Under the pieces are notes generated by a model. The model was not told where the DNA came from. It made no database searches and saw nothing but the letters and a program-made list of their open reading frames with translations. From contig CM054178.1 in NCBI GenBank assembly GCA_028829895.1, forward strand, positions 21,422,006-21,486,005: a DNA stretch of 64,000 bases. Direction: 5' to 3'. Within the stretch, counting starts at the first letter, position 1. Each line of letters opens with the position of its first letter. The position numbers and the translations under genes are program-made. Shown one piece after another: positions 13,095 to 24,479 of this stretch. This DNA comes from Sinotaia quadrata (lineage: Eukaryota; Mollusca; Gastropoda; Architaenioglossa; Viviparidae).

Positions 13095-13215
13095 ATCTTG
13101 CTATCGTTGCTTCTGTTTCTGCTTTCAAAACTGACTCTTTCAATCATCTGTATGTTGACTGTTTTGTTGATATTTCATCAGTTTTTTGTACATATTGGTC
13201 ATGGAGAGGTTTTGG
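12420..13215 (-). pseudogene. Decayed 3' end of a restriction-like-endonuclease (R2/R4-type) LINE
   Basis: On the minus strand, reading down from 13215, I recognise in turn the segment LHDQYVQKTDEIS, a (CA)n tract, and a C-x2-C...C zinc-like segment (CKFC...SGC). After these come EVKILWDFEIRT, IPARRPHAVV, and in another frame VIPIVIRSLGN and LLKTALLGSANILHK. This series is the conserved C-terminal zinc finger plus restriction-like endonuclease of R2/R4-type non-LTR retrotransposons. The copy is dead. There are in-frame stops (for example complement of 12927-12929), at least one frameshift near 12605, loss of the zinc His (Tyr instead), and the catalytic PD read as PH. The upstream RT domain is not seen. 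The family assignment rests on motif recall; a translated search would confirm the clade. Confidence 0.8.
13034..13092. repeat. (GT)n microsatellite inside the LINE relic
   Basis: About 29 GT units on the + strand. It interrupts the minus-strand LINE reading between its IARS and SQIIPNC segments. Confidence 0.96.
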
Positions 13216-14508
13216 GCTCGAAGTGTTTGCTAATGCCTGTTTGTTGTTTTCTTCCATGTTTCTTTGTCTGTTTGTGGGGGTGGTATAATCCACTCATCTG
13301 TACTGCTTCTACAAGTGGCTCATCTTTGATGTTATTCCAGATGTAGTCCAAAAGGCCTAAAACTACTCCTTTAATGACATCTTTGATTTCAATTCATAGA
13401 ATTTATAACACGCATTTTTTTAAATGTATAAATAAAGAAAATGTTGAAGGGAATATTTTTCTTAACTGGGAAATTTAAACTACGAAAAAGTTTCGCCAGT
13501 TCGTTCTGAAACCTCTGTTAACCGAAGAGAGACAACAACGAAAATCATTTAAAATAGATATATTAAAAGCGCAAGACAATGTCTAAAATGATTTAAAGTG
13601 TTAGGTATCTCTGCCATGCACTGGGCGACGCTTGGGATCAAAAGTCAGCAAAACTCTCTCATCAGCTTCTTGTCGGAAATAATATACAACTCTCACACCA
13701 GATCTCTACCATTACGTGAACAATTACACTACGCTCGTCATGCTTAACATATCAATACTGCCAGTGCGCGATCAGCTGTACAGAACCTATGCATCACAGC
13801 AAGCGACGGAGCGCAACTCCGCGCAAAAAAAAAAAAAGAAAAAAAAGCAATTACGGCCGGATAGTGATTCAGTAACGGCCGGCAACCAGCAAGACCAGTC
13901 AGTCCCTTCTTTCATCTGAAGTTAGTGACCGGCACTCATGCTCATGATGGGGAGGCAGAGATGTACATTTAAACAATGTGACGCGAACTTCAGCCCTAGA
14001 ACTAGAGAGAAACTCGTCCAGGTCCAAAGTTGATAACGCGTCTCTTCAGGATTTTTTAAAAATTAATTTCAAAAAAATATCTAAGCAAAAGGCCATCGTC
14101 CTAGTCCTGAATTGGAAATGTCACTGTTCTTTTGGGAAATGGCGGCAACCTACAGAGCTTGCGTCAGAAAATTTCATATATCTTACGACTGGTGATGATG
14201 ATATGCTCAGACTTGTTTCGGTTCAAACTATTATCACGAACCCAAAAAAACAAACTGTAATGAAACCTATATCAGTGGAATATCGACTAGAAATCAGATG
14301 AAATTAGAAAGGATAAGTATTTATTTTGCCTAGATTTTGGAAACTTTTAACGTCATTTCTATTCAAGCCTCCAGTTGTTTTGCATAACTTTAACGGTTCA
14401 GCAGAAATTATATTGTCGCATACTCAAAATTCCGCTAAGAAAAAGAAGTATTATGAGCACGCAAAAATGTCCCTTTTATTCTTCTGCTGTATTGTTGAAA
14501 CATCGGAA
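13216..14508. other. Non-coding, no supported gene
   Basis: The LINE reading becomes unrecognisable above about 13215. A + frame at 13978-14301 (107 residues) has no domain or splice context. An A-run occurs near 13825. Confidence 0.4.
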
Positions 14509-14889
14509 ATGACCTGATTACAAATAATAAGTATATTGCATGTCCTGTGAGACTAAGTTCTAAAAACAAAGAAAAAGAAGTAAAATGACCTGATTACAAA
14601 TAATAAGTATATTGCATGTCCTGTGAGACTAAGTTCTAAAAACAAAGAAAAAGAAGTAAAATGACCTGATTACAAATAATAAGTATATTGCATGTCCTGT
14701 GAGACTAAGTTCTAAAAACAAAGAAAAAGAAGTAAAATGACCTGATTACAAATAATAAGTATATTGCATGTCCTGTGAGACTAAGTTCTAAAAACAAAGA
14801 AAAAGAAGTAAAATGACCTGATTACAAATAATAAGTATATTGCATGTCCTGTGAGACTAAGTTCTAAAAACAAAGAAAAAGAAGTAAAA
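14509..14889. repeat. 76-bp tandem repeat, 5 apparently identical copies
   Basis: gacctgattacaaataataa recurs at 14511, 14587, 14663, 14739 and 14815, exactly 76 bp apart, with no difference noticed. It ends aagaagtaaaa. The left end overlaps the end of a short + frame. Confidence 0.97.
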
Positions 14890-15014
14890 CGCGGTTTCAC
14901 CATCAACTGCCGTAGACTGATCTAAATAAACAGTTATGATTATCCAGAAATTTTGAAGACTGAGTTAATTTGTAGTATCATGTAACGAATCTCCGTATTT
15001 ATAACAAAAGAAAA

Positions 15015-15015
<1 letters not shown>

Positions 15016-15073
<58 letters not shown>

Positions 15074-15076
15074 CAC
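15016..15076. repeat. (CA)n microsatellite
   Basis: About 25 CA units, then interrupted gcacacacac. Confidence 0.96.
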
Positions 15077-15541
15077 TCATAAACGCACACACATATGAAC
15101 TCAAAGCAAAAAGAATTATTTTGTCAATTAAGTCCCCACCTGCCCCCTCCTTCGCAATTCTGGATTAGGCCAGTACTAAATTAACACTCAGTAAATACAT
15201 CGAACGAAATCGGTGACGTTACACAATTTCAAAGAAGACTATCCCAAACACAGGTGAATTCCATTAATATGCAATAAGCTTCATGCAAGTTTCATAGTTC
15301 GGTTACGTTTCTGTTTGAGAGCTTTCGTCCCAGACTTGCGGTTTTCAGAGTGACAACAATAATTGTAACGTACTACTTTTTATTTCCGGGAGGTGGAACA
15401 CAAGGCGGGTTCTAGGAAATAAAGTAAACAAAAGATAAACACAGAAAATAATAATACAGTAATTAAAGTAAACCAAAAATGCAAAAACGCGCATTGGTAC
15501 TGTATTAAGGACAAAATGTTCTTGTCATTCTGTGCTGTATT

Positions 15542-15785
15542 GCAATCGAATGACTGAAAGACCCAGAGACCCCTGACAAGAGATGCAACATGCTGGCATC
15601 ACTGACCACTATGTGCAATCGAATGACAGACAAGCGAACTGAACACTGCACTAGAGATGCAACATGTTGGAACTACTGTCCTCTATGTGCAATGGAATGA
15701 CAGACAAGCGAACTGAACACTGCACTAGAGATGCAACATGTTGGAACTACTGTCCTCTATGTGCAATCGAATGACAGACAAGCGA
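15542..15785. repeat. ~73-bp tandem repeat, about 3 copies
   Basis: gcaatcgaatgacagacaag recurs at 15542 (variant), 15614, 15689 and 15762. Each is followed by gagatgcaacatgttggaac blocks. Confidence 0.9.
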
Positions 15786-16607
15786 AGTGGATAAACTTTC
15801 TACAGACAGCGTGATATCAGGCGTGCGTCATCGCACAGAACTACTAAAGGAGTATGGCAAATTTAAAGTTTATTTTGGGAAGGAAATCAAAAGTCGTAAA
15901 TAAAGTTTATATAATTTTTTTAAAGCCCTCAATTTTAAACTTTGGCCATTGAATTGGAAAGCGCAGCTGGCCCATCTTTCTCAGTCTCCGCTCCTATCTG
16001 AAGGGATCTGAGAGATCTGGCTGCGAGCCCAGAGACAGCACCAGCCACAATAGTAGCAGGCCTGGGCTCTGGAACTAGAAGCAGTAGGGAAAATGTAGGC
16101 CCTCTATCGATTTAGTTTGGCGTCTGGCAAATTGTCAGAAACAACAGCGTGTGTATTATCGTTGCCCAGGCGGAGTATCTCGGCCCCTCAGCTTCGTTCT
16201 GGTACCCGCGGGCCGAAACAATTTGGATTGGGTGTCTGCTTAGTTTGAAGTACATTGGTCTGCTTGGGTACTCTCAGCGTGAAATAGAAAACGATTCAAT
16301 CCAACATGGTAGGTACAGTGGTCTGAAAATGAAACGGTTAATGAAGCACAAGATCTAAAAAGATGCTTTTTTTTTTTAAAAGATAAATGCTGCCTACTTC
16401 ATTTTTTAAATCCAGTTTAGCAATCGTACGACTGTCAACCGTTATCTAAGTTTTAAAACTCGTTGCCCTTCCTGCCGATGTAACAAAATAACCCGGTTGA
16501 GGCTGAGTGATGTTTCCGTCTTAAATAAGATGTATCTGTTATTGTGGTAACATAAACAGACCTACATCACACCTGTAAATGACTTCTGTAATCAATTATA
16601 ATATATC

Positions 16608-16611
<4 letters not shown>
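15786..16611. other. Non-coding; moderate-GC patch 15960-16300 unexplained
   Basis: 15960-16300 is GC-richer than its flanks. It contains an 8-bp inverted repeat (gagcccag / ctgggctc) around 16026-16072. It resembles neither an exon nor a known repeat that I can name; an old transposon is possible. Confidence 0.3.
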
Positions 16612-16681
<70 letters not shown>

Positions 16682-16760
16682 GAGAGAGAGATTGTAGACT
16701 TCAGAAAGAAAGAATGAAGTCTATTAGAGAGAAAGACTTATGTAATCACTTGGAGAGAGA
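16612..16760. repeat. (GT)n with adjoining (GA)n patches
   Basis: About 33 GT units to 16678. Two agagagagattgtaga copies follow, near 16683 and 16756, with gaatgaagtcta blocks. Confidence 0.93.
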
Positions 16761-16911
16761 GAGAGATTGTAGAAAAAATAATGAAGTCTACAAGTCCCTT
16801 CTTTACTTGCACCAATGAAGTTACGTTGTTCGACCCTCGTCTTAAATAAAATATAGAGTTGACGCGACACTCTTTCTTAAATACTGTTGTCCTTTCTGAG
16901 CTGCAATGAAG

Positions 16912-16972
16912 GGTCTAGTTGTCCCACTAATTTGTCTAGTCGTCCCACTAATATGTCTAGTCGTCCCATTAA
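16912..16972. repeat. ~22-bp tandem repeat, 3 copies
   Basis: gtctagtcgtcccactaat occurs three times with small changes (tt/at, cta/tta). Confidence 0.85.
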
Positions 16973-17109
16973 TTTCAAGTAAGATCGAATAGAAATACTA
17001 TTTCTGCTAATTCCAGCATAATTGATATAGGAAGCTTTCGTGTGGCTAGAGGAAAAAGAACAAAGCAAGATACTTAACTACCCATCTCCATATTCGTTTT
17101 GGATATCAA

Positions 17110-17440
17110 GACATTTTGAGATGCTGAGACCTTCAATCCCGAATTTACATGTTAATTTTGAGATGCTGAGATAGTTTAATCCCCGAATTTACCTCTTAAT
17201 TTTGAGATGCTGAGAAACTTAAATCCCCGAATTTACATGTTAATTTTGAAAAGCTGAGACACTTTATTTAATTCCTGAATTACATGTTAATTCTGAGATG
17301 TTGAGACGGTTTAATCCCCGAATTTACATGTTAATTTTAATTTTGAAAAGCTGAGACACTTTATTTAATTCCTGAATTACATGTTAATTCTGAGATGTTG
17401 AGACAGTTAAATCCCCGAATTTACTTGTTAATTTTGAAGA
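17110..17440. repeat. ~47-50-bp minisatellite, about 7 copies
   Basis: The unit is ttttgagatgctgagac plus tttaatccccgaatttacat plus gttaa. Alternating variants (gaaaagctgagacacttta with attcctgaattacatg) form a higher-order dimer that occurs twice. Confidence 0.88.
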
Positions 17441-17781
17441 AAAGAGTAAATTGCTTGTTAAATACTCACTGTTTGGCAACTAGTTTACTTGCGTGTATTC
17501 TACATAGCTTCTTCATGTCGTGAGTACTGCGAATTTAAATTTTGAGGACACCGACCTGCCGATATCCCCGTTTGATACAGCCACACCTAATTACCCTGTC
17601 ACCCGTGTGATTTATACGAATTAGGATGCGCGACTCTTGATCAGGTTAAAGGTCATTTTGAAAATTGGAGTTTTATTATTCGAAATGATGGAAGGTCCGT
17701 CTACAATCAACCAACAAATATTTTATATATTCGCATTTTCAAAAGTAAAATGTTACTTCTCATAAAAGGATACATCACTAT

Positions 17782-18434
17782 TAGTACATTACTAAATGGT
17801 GGTCAATGTAAGTACATTACTAAATGGTGGTCTATGTAAGTACATTACTAAATGGTGGTCAATGTAAGTACATTACTAAATGGTGGTCAATGTAAGTACA
17901 TTACTAAATGGTGGTCAATGTAAGTACATTACTAAATGGTGGTCTATGTAAGTACATTACTAAATGGTGGTCAATGTAAGTACATTACTAAATGGTGGTC
18001 AATGTAAGTACATTACTAAATGGTGGTCAATGTAAGTACATTACTAAATGGTGGTCAATGTAAGTACATTACTAAATGGTGGTCAATGTAAGTACATTAC
18101 TAAATGGTGGTCAATGTAAGTACATTACTAAATGGTGGTCAATGTAAGTACATTACTAAATGGTAGTAAATGTAAGTACATTACTAAATGGTGGTCAATG
18201 TAAGTACATTACTAAATGGTGGTCAATGTAAGTACATTACTAAATGGTGGTCAATGTAAGTACATTACTAAATGGTGGTCAATGTAAGTACATTACTAAA
18301 TGGTAGTAAATATTAGTACATTACTAAATGGTAGGAAATGTAAGTACATTACTAAATGGTGGTCTATGTAAGTACATTACTAAATGGTGGTCAATGTAAG
18401 TACATTACTAAATGGTGATCAATGTAAGTACATG
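17782..18434. repeat. 28-bp minisatellite, about 23 copies
   Basis: The unit is taagtacattactaaatggt plus ggtcaatg. It is very homogeneous. Variant copies (ggtctatg, agtaaatg, agtaaata) recur in a patterned way. Confidence 0.97.
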
Positions 18435-18835
18435 TACACACAGTAATTTAAGTAAAACGTCCGTAACGTGGGCGGGAGTCTGTGTTTGGTTGGGTAGGGG
18501 AGTGTCTGTGGTGGGGTAGGGGAATTTAGCGTTAAAATAGAGTCAATAACAGCCCAATCTGCTGACCCCGCTCAGTGATGTAATTTGATTTCAAAGAGCC
18601 CCCCCCCCCATCCCCTCTCTTTGGTTTTTTTCAAGTCTGCCGGATCAAGCGAAAACTTAACAGATTATAGGAAAGTAAAAAAAAAAAAGATAACAATTTG
18701 GAATAATTGCTCGATACCAAGCTGAAATATAAAACAGAAAAATGGCTTTCTGTCTCCAGTGCCTCGATAAGTGGTTGGAAGTACACCATACTATCAAAAG
18801 ACCAGTGGACTACGCCATCAAAGACAGGCTGAACT
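18435..18835. other. Non-coding, with a weak + strand exon-like start
   Basis: A + acceptor-like TTTCTGTCTCCAG ends near 18762. It is followed by a single open frame (CLDKWLEVHHTIKRPVDYAI...) to a donor-like CACAA|GTAAGA at about 18876. The 3' part belongs to a degenerate tandem repeat, so I do not call it an exon. Confidence 0.3.
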
Positions 18836-19093
18836 GTAGTGCCGTCCTGGTCCGCACTCTCTCTGAGGCACCACAAGTAAGATGTAGTGTTTTCCAGACC
18901 TGCACCCCATCTAAAATAGAGGTGGACTTTTCCTAATGATCTCACTCAGGCACTCCACCTAACATGGAAGTAGTGTTGTCCTAACCTACACCTCACTCTA
19001 AGGCAAACAAACTAAGAGGTATTGTTTTTCCTGATCTGCATCTCACTCTGAGGCATCCGAACAGATATTGTTTGTAGTGTCTTTCTGATCTGC
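18836..19093. repeat. Degenerate 49-76-bp tandem repeat, about 5 units
   Basis: gtagtg(t/c).gtcct..tc.gca...ctct.aggca starts near 18836, 18894, 18970, 19019 and 19074. It runs directly into the 33-bp array. Confidence 0.75.
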
Positions 19094-19325
19094 ACCAAAG
19101 TGCCCACCATACAGTATACATTCTGTACCAAAGTTCCCCCATATAGTATACATTATGTACCAAAGTTCCCACCATACAGTATATATTCTGTACCAAAGTG
19201 CACACCATACAGTATACATTCTTTACCAAAGTGCCCACCATATTGCATACATTCTGTACCTAAGTGCCCACTATACAGTATACATTATGTACCAAAGTGC
19301 CCACCATACAGTATACATTCAGTAC
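19094..19325. repeat. 33-bp minisatellite, about 7 copies
   Basis: The unit is accaaagtgcccaccataca plus gtatacattctgt, starting at 19094, 19127, 19159, 19192 and onward. All + frames here are repeat-encoded (YSIH..VPK..PP). Confidence 0.93.
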
Positions 19326-20555
19326 TGCCTGAGGTTTTTTTCAAGCAATTATGTTCACAGTGGGACCTGAGGGCTTTCTGCCAAGTATTAACTACTCACA
19401 TGTTGACAGCCTGTGGAATAATGCAGGAAACAATACAAGAGCCCCGTAAGAAAGGGAATCACTTTCGCATGCTAGGTAATACACACGTGTTTTCAAATGC
19501 GCACGCTAGAATAATAAACCTCAAGTGTTGCATTGGTTCACAACAGCTTCATATAGCACATAATTAAAGACCCAAAACTGAAATAGTAATATCGAATGCT
19601 ACAGAAAGTGAAACGGTTATTTTTTCCAAATAGAAGCCAAGAAAAACAGAGAGAGAGAGGGAAATACAATTGAACTGAATGCTGTCTGGAAAGGGGGGGG
19701 GGGAACGACTGCACTGAATACGATGGAAGAGAGAGAAAGAGAGAGAGAGAAGAAAATATATTACTGAACTGAATACTGTCTGGTATATTTATACACAGAA
19801 GAGACTGAAGAATTAGTGTACTGAATACTGAATGGTTGTAAAAGGTTGAAAGGAAGAACTCAAAAACATGAGCGCGCTGAGTCACGTGACCTGTGGATTA
19901 TGTGCCTTATAATCAAGGTTTTATCTAATAACAAGAAGTATTCACTAGTCATATTTCTGCATGTATTGTACGTACGTACTGTACGTCTCAGGACTGTACG
20001 TGAGATCTAATACAGAGCGTGTGCACAAAGTCACGTGACCTGCGGATTCTGAGCCTTACAAATAAGGTTTTACCCATATCCAATGTAAGTATTAATTAAA
20101 GAATATATGAATATGACTGTATGTTGGTTATGGTGCGGTGACTGGGGTCCCCAGTTGCTGTAACTGGTTGACCAGCTGGATCACCAGACTAAAGTAGATG
20201 TAGTGCTACGAGGCTTCTTCTTTGGTTTAAATGCAATCTTGGCCGCAATACTTCTTTCCTTACATTGCTCACACTACTAAAGTGTTGCAATGGTTCACAT
20301 TGCTTGAAAACCTCCTGAAGAGTAATTTCCTTTCTTACATCTAGATTTCTCCCTTTCTTTGATGTTATTTATATTATGGATGGATTTTTTATTTTTATTT
20401 TTTTTTTGGGGGGGAGAGGGGTTCTTGTAGCACACTATTTATAGCTAATATATTTTAAGTATCTTACTGTTTATAAATTACATATAAAGCAAATGTTGTA
20501 AGAACCCCAGTATTGATGTATTGCTTCCTTCGCTCCAAATCGGTTGTAATCAATG
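19326..20555. other. Non-coding; contains a ~45-bp direct duplication
   Basis: gtcacgtgacctg..gattNtg..cctta..aaggtttta occurs at about 19882-19925 and 20030-20075. G-runs and (GA)n lie at 19640-19750. No gene recognised. Confidence 0.5.
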
Positions 20556-21143
20556 CAGTGCACTCTACACAAACTAGCAGATTAGCTTGGAGTTCTTTGT
20601 GCACTCTACACAAACTAGCAGATTAGCTTGGAGCTCTTTGTGGACTCTACACAAACTAGCAGATTAGCCTGAAGTTCTTTGTGGACTCTACACAAACTAG
20701 CAGATTTATGATTAGCTTGGAATTCTTTGTGCACTCTACACAAACTAGCAGATTTATGATTAGCTTGGAATTCTTTGTACACTCTACACAAACTAACAGA
20801 TTTATGATTAGCTTGGAATTCTTTGTGCACTCTACACAAACTAACAGATTTATGATTAGCTTGGAATTCTTTGTGCACTCTACACAAACTAACAGATTTA
20901 TGATTAGCTTGGAATTCTTTGTGCACTCTACACAAACTAACAGATTTATGATTAGCTTGGAATTCTTTGTGCACTCTACACAAACTAGCAGATTAACTTG
21001 GAGTTCTTTGTGCACTCTACACAAACTAGCAGATTAGCTTGGAGTTCTTTGTGCACTCTACACAAACTAGCAGATTAGCTTGGAGTTCTTTGTGCACTCT
21101 ACACAAACTAGCAGATTAACTTGGAGTTCTTTGTGGACGCACA
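20556..21143. repeat. 41/48-bp minisatellite, about 13 copies
   Basis: The unit is gcactctacacaaactagca plus gattagcttggagttctttgt (41 bp). A central block of about seven copies carries an extra 7 bp (tttatga) and aattc for agttc, giving 48 bp. Because 48 is a multiple of 3, the central block yields long repetitive ORFs on both strands. None is likely to be a gene. Confidence 0.96.
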
Positions 21144-21219
21144 AACTTCTCAGAATAACCAGAATTCAAAGTATTAGGAGATACATCAAGATGTCCACAA
21201 CACAGATAGTCAAACAGAC

Positions 21220-21300
21220 GGGCACATACATAGGCGGACGGACAGACAGACAGACAGACAGATAGATGGATGGACGGACGGATGGACGGACGGACGGACG

Positions 21301-21350
<50 letters not shown>

Positions 21351-21395
21351 TAGATAGATAGATTGATAGATGGATAGATAGATAGATAGGTAGTG
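21220..21395. repeat. Compound GACA/GACG/GATG/GATA microsatellite
   Basis: Blocks run gacaga, gatgga, cggacggacg, a long (gaca)n, then gata. It encodes the LSVCLSV-type minus frames. Confidence 0.96.
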
Positions 21396-21451
21396 TTGTA
21401 AGTCCAGTACTGTGAAGGGCCAGTATTTCCAATCTCTGGTATAAACAATGA

Positions 21452-21454
21452 TTT

Positions 21455-21503
<49 letters not shown>

Positions 21504-21515
21504 TAGCGCGCGCAT
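21452..21515. repeat. (GT)n with GCGT end
   Basis: About 16 GT units with interruptions, then gcgtgcgtgcgtgc. Confidence 0.93.
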
Positions 21516-21549
21516 ACATTCGATTGGTCAGTTAATAAAGAATTGGAGA

Positions 21550-21690
21550 ACACACCCAAAGTTTATTATTAAAGTATAAAGTGATAAGCGATAATCCTAA
21601 TATTAATTTATTTTGAAACAACACCCAAAGTTTATTATTAAAGTATAAAGTGATAAGCGATAGTCCTAATATTAATTTATTTTGAAACAT
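21550..21690. repeat. 69-bp tandem duplication
   Basis: cacccaaagtttattattaa recurs at 21553 and 21622 with one or two changes (ataatc / atagtc). Confidence 0.93.
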
Positions 21691-23152
21691 TCAAATATAT
21701 AGTGTCTGCTGATCTTCACCGAACGCCACACACACCAAGGGTGCCCTTCTTGTCACTACTAATCGTTACACTGAACGTCGAAAAGAAGAGCTGAAGTTAG
21801 AAGAGGCTTCATTCAGATCAGTGGCGGTGAGGCTAAAAGACAGTTTAATAGTCAGTGTGTAGTTGAGGGAGGGGGGGGGGGCTAAACGACTCGAATTATA
21901 AGTATATGTCAAGAGGAGGCTAAAAGACTGAAATTATTTGCCTTATAACCAATTGTAAAATACGTTTTGATTACAGAATCGGTCACTGTTAAACTGCCAT
22001 ACTTGATATTCTCAAATAAATTACATTTTTTTCGATCAAGATATTACTCAGAAATTGTAACCATACAAATACTAAGAGGACCTATCAGTGTACTCTAGTC
22101 TCATTTTCACTTTTAATGCTTAACTATTTCAAAACACCTGAACAAGTATTCAGGCATAGATGATAAATTCATGCACATCTTATAGTTATTATATTTTGAT
22201 AAATAGCGGTATGTCTTTTCAAATGCTGAAATTATGGTAATGATTATGGAGGAGTATAACTCGTCTACCATTTCTTCGAATTTTTTTATTTATTTATTTT
22301 TTTGCCATAGAGCCCAGATTATTTCTTTAAAGCCTTCAAATAAATAAGGGTTAATATAATGTTTATTTGTGTTCTGAAACAATAACATGTTGCAGAAATA
22401 TTAAAACTTTCTTCAATTAAAAGCATGTCCTAAAAAATTACACTGCTATCAAGAACATGAAAATTATACACGCTTTATAGGCACGCGCGCACACTCATAC
22501 ACATACAAAACACTATACAAGTAGACGTGTTCGGAAAACAGCACTAATAATAGTTCAGGGGAAAACAGGTTATTTTAACGAAACGTCAACCCTTGCAATA
22601 CCTATAAAGCGTTTTCAGTTTTCGTGTAGGGAGTGATTTCTTCTTAAGATATAGCAAATCGTGCTGTTTAAACTCATCAAGAAACTATCGGTTTTCCGTT
22701 AGTTTGTTGGGGGGGGGTGGAGGTTTACAATTAGTTTTCCCCTCCGTTATGCAGAAAACCACCTGCCTCCCCGATACACGAAACACACGCTAGACTTTTC
22801 GACTTCCATTATTCAGAGTATAGGAGACAAGGCAGGCAGCGCCGTCCTTAAAGCCAGCAAGGAGTTTATTCAGCAAGCAAATTCCTTCCGGTAAGGAACC
22901 TCTGCAAAACCTGCTCCGACCGCTACTACCAAACGGCCGGAAGAAAGGAAGGAAGACAACGGAAATAGCGGTCTTAACATCACGCGCACTCAACAGCCAC
23001 TTGTGTCCTATCGCTCAGCATCACCAGCGCGGTTCCAGAAATGCACGGCAAGGGTAGCGAAATGACAATGTCACCTAACAAACCTAAAATGACGTACACT
23101 TGCTACGGTTCTCAAGAGCTACCGTCTGTCAGATAATAGCAATAATGCTATC
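21691..23152. other. Non-coding, no supported gene
   Basis: AT-rich to 22600. 22780-23060 is GC-richer, with a 67-codon minus frame (22790-22993) that has no domain or clear donor. Polypurine and G-runs lie near 21870 and 22708. Confidence 0.4.
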
Positions 23153-23280
23153 AAAATATCTATTGCTCAAAGAAATCAAAACAACTTTTGTTCTTGTAGA
23201 CATTCTAACTTGAAAATATCTATTGCTCAAAGAAATCAAAACAACTTTTGTTCTTGTAGACATTCTAACTTGAAAATATC
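23153..23280. repeat. 60-bp perfect tandem duplication
   Basis: The 60 bases starting at 23161 are repeated exactly from 23221. The duplication ends beside the donor-like site at 23284. Confidence 0.97.
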
Positions 23281-23284
23281 TTAC

Positions 23285-23380
23285 AGACGGCAACCAGAAA
23301 GAAAAGAATAAAACAATCGCTCTGCTGACTGGCGTTGTGGAACCATTCGTGTGGCTAGTACGTCATGCAACGTCATTGGC
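23285..23380 (-). promoter_or_regulatory. Candidate CCAAT/CRE promoter with non-coding first exon
   Basis: On the minus strand an inverted ATTGG (CCAAT, 23375-23379) adjoins two TGACGT motifs (about 23359-23375). About 90 bp downstream is a donor GTCT|GTAAGA (intron from 23284). The arrangement resembles a NF-Y/CREB promoter driving a short 5'UTR exon. No ATG lies in the exon. A perfect 60-bp tandem duplication begins right beside the donor. Cage or RNA-seq data would be needed for proof. Confidence 0.3.
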
Positions 23381-24479
23381 ATCCAACGTCGAGCAGCGAC
23401 ATCTGTTTTTAAAACAGATTACCAGGGGACGCCAATCTGTCCTAGAGGAGGGGAGAGCAGATGCGCAGAAGTAAATGCATATACTTGCTTGGTACGAAAA
23501 TTGTTCTAACTGCATACTTCACTCAGCGCTAGCAAACGTATCTCATTAAACTTTAAAACTTGCTTTTTATAAACCATTTCCCCACAACTGAGGAGAAAAT
23601 TTTCAAAACCAGAAAGAATTTCCCCATCTTGTCAGTAATATTATTATTCCCGTAATGGCTTACTGAACTGTACGAACAAACAATAACTTTTATTTTCATG
23701 TGAGATCAACTAAAACCTACCAGCCTCATTTGGAAACCGGGGCTGTGTATGTTCTGTAACAGATTCGCAGACTTGATTAAAGCGATAAATTTTCCAAAGG
23801 AAAAAAAAAAATCAGACACGTGTACTCTGACAGTTGATATTTTTAAAAGTAAATTATATTTTTTATTTTATAAATTATATATTTTATTTAAATCGCTGGG
23901 GGTTTTTTCCTATTAATATTATCTCCCTTGCCTTACAAAGCACTCTGTTTCCACCCCAATACAACCTCCTCCGCTCTCTCACTTCACCCCGATCAACAGT
24001 TATAAAAGGAACAGTGTAGGTCTATACATACCAGAAATTTGGGGGGAGGGGGAGGGAGTGGGGCAGACAACTCGGATTGAAAAGTTCTCGGGCAACTTGG
24101 CTTGAGGACACCCTGGTGTGTAGGATCACAGCACGCTCGCGAAGTAGTTATTGATCTGCTAAAAAAAACAGAGCTGAGAAACACGACAAAGGGATCGGGG
24201 GGTGGGGAGTGGCGCTTGGATTAAGAGACAGAAATAGAAAAGTGAGACCATGGACGAAGATTGTCTTTTTGCTGTGGGCTTCTTAGTTGTGGAAATTGTC
24301 TCCATTTCCAAGTCATCTTTCTTAGAGGAAGCGATGCGTGACAATATGCATGTTATAGACAACTAACTTTTTACCTCATGGTTCCAAAGAAGTGCCTCGA
24401 CCTTGAGAAGAAAATTCACTTAACACGTGTTCCAGGAAAAGACTTTTCTTACATCGACTTATGTTTATAGAATTTCATC
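23381..24479. other. Non-coding, no supported gene
   Basis: AT-rich, with a GGGGGAGGG tract near 24040. Minus frames at 23993-24184 and 24159-24362 have no recognised motif. Confidence 0.4.

Noticed and set aside
12741..13346. 201-residue + strand ORF
   Set aside because: It is the antisense shadow of the LINE relic and runs through (GT)n. The conserved motifs read on the minus strand.
18763..18876. + strand exon CLDKWLEVHHTIK… with acceptor and donor
   Set aside because: Its 3' half is the first unit of a degenerate tandem repeat, and no neighbouring + exons were found.
19100..19567. 155-residue + strand ORF with YSIHxVPKxPP repeats
   Set aside because: Caused by the 33-bp tandem repeat.
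20615..21037. Long repetitive ORFs on both strands
   Set aside because: They are produced by the 48-bp unit (a multiple of 3) of the minisatellite. No start context or domain is present.
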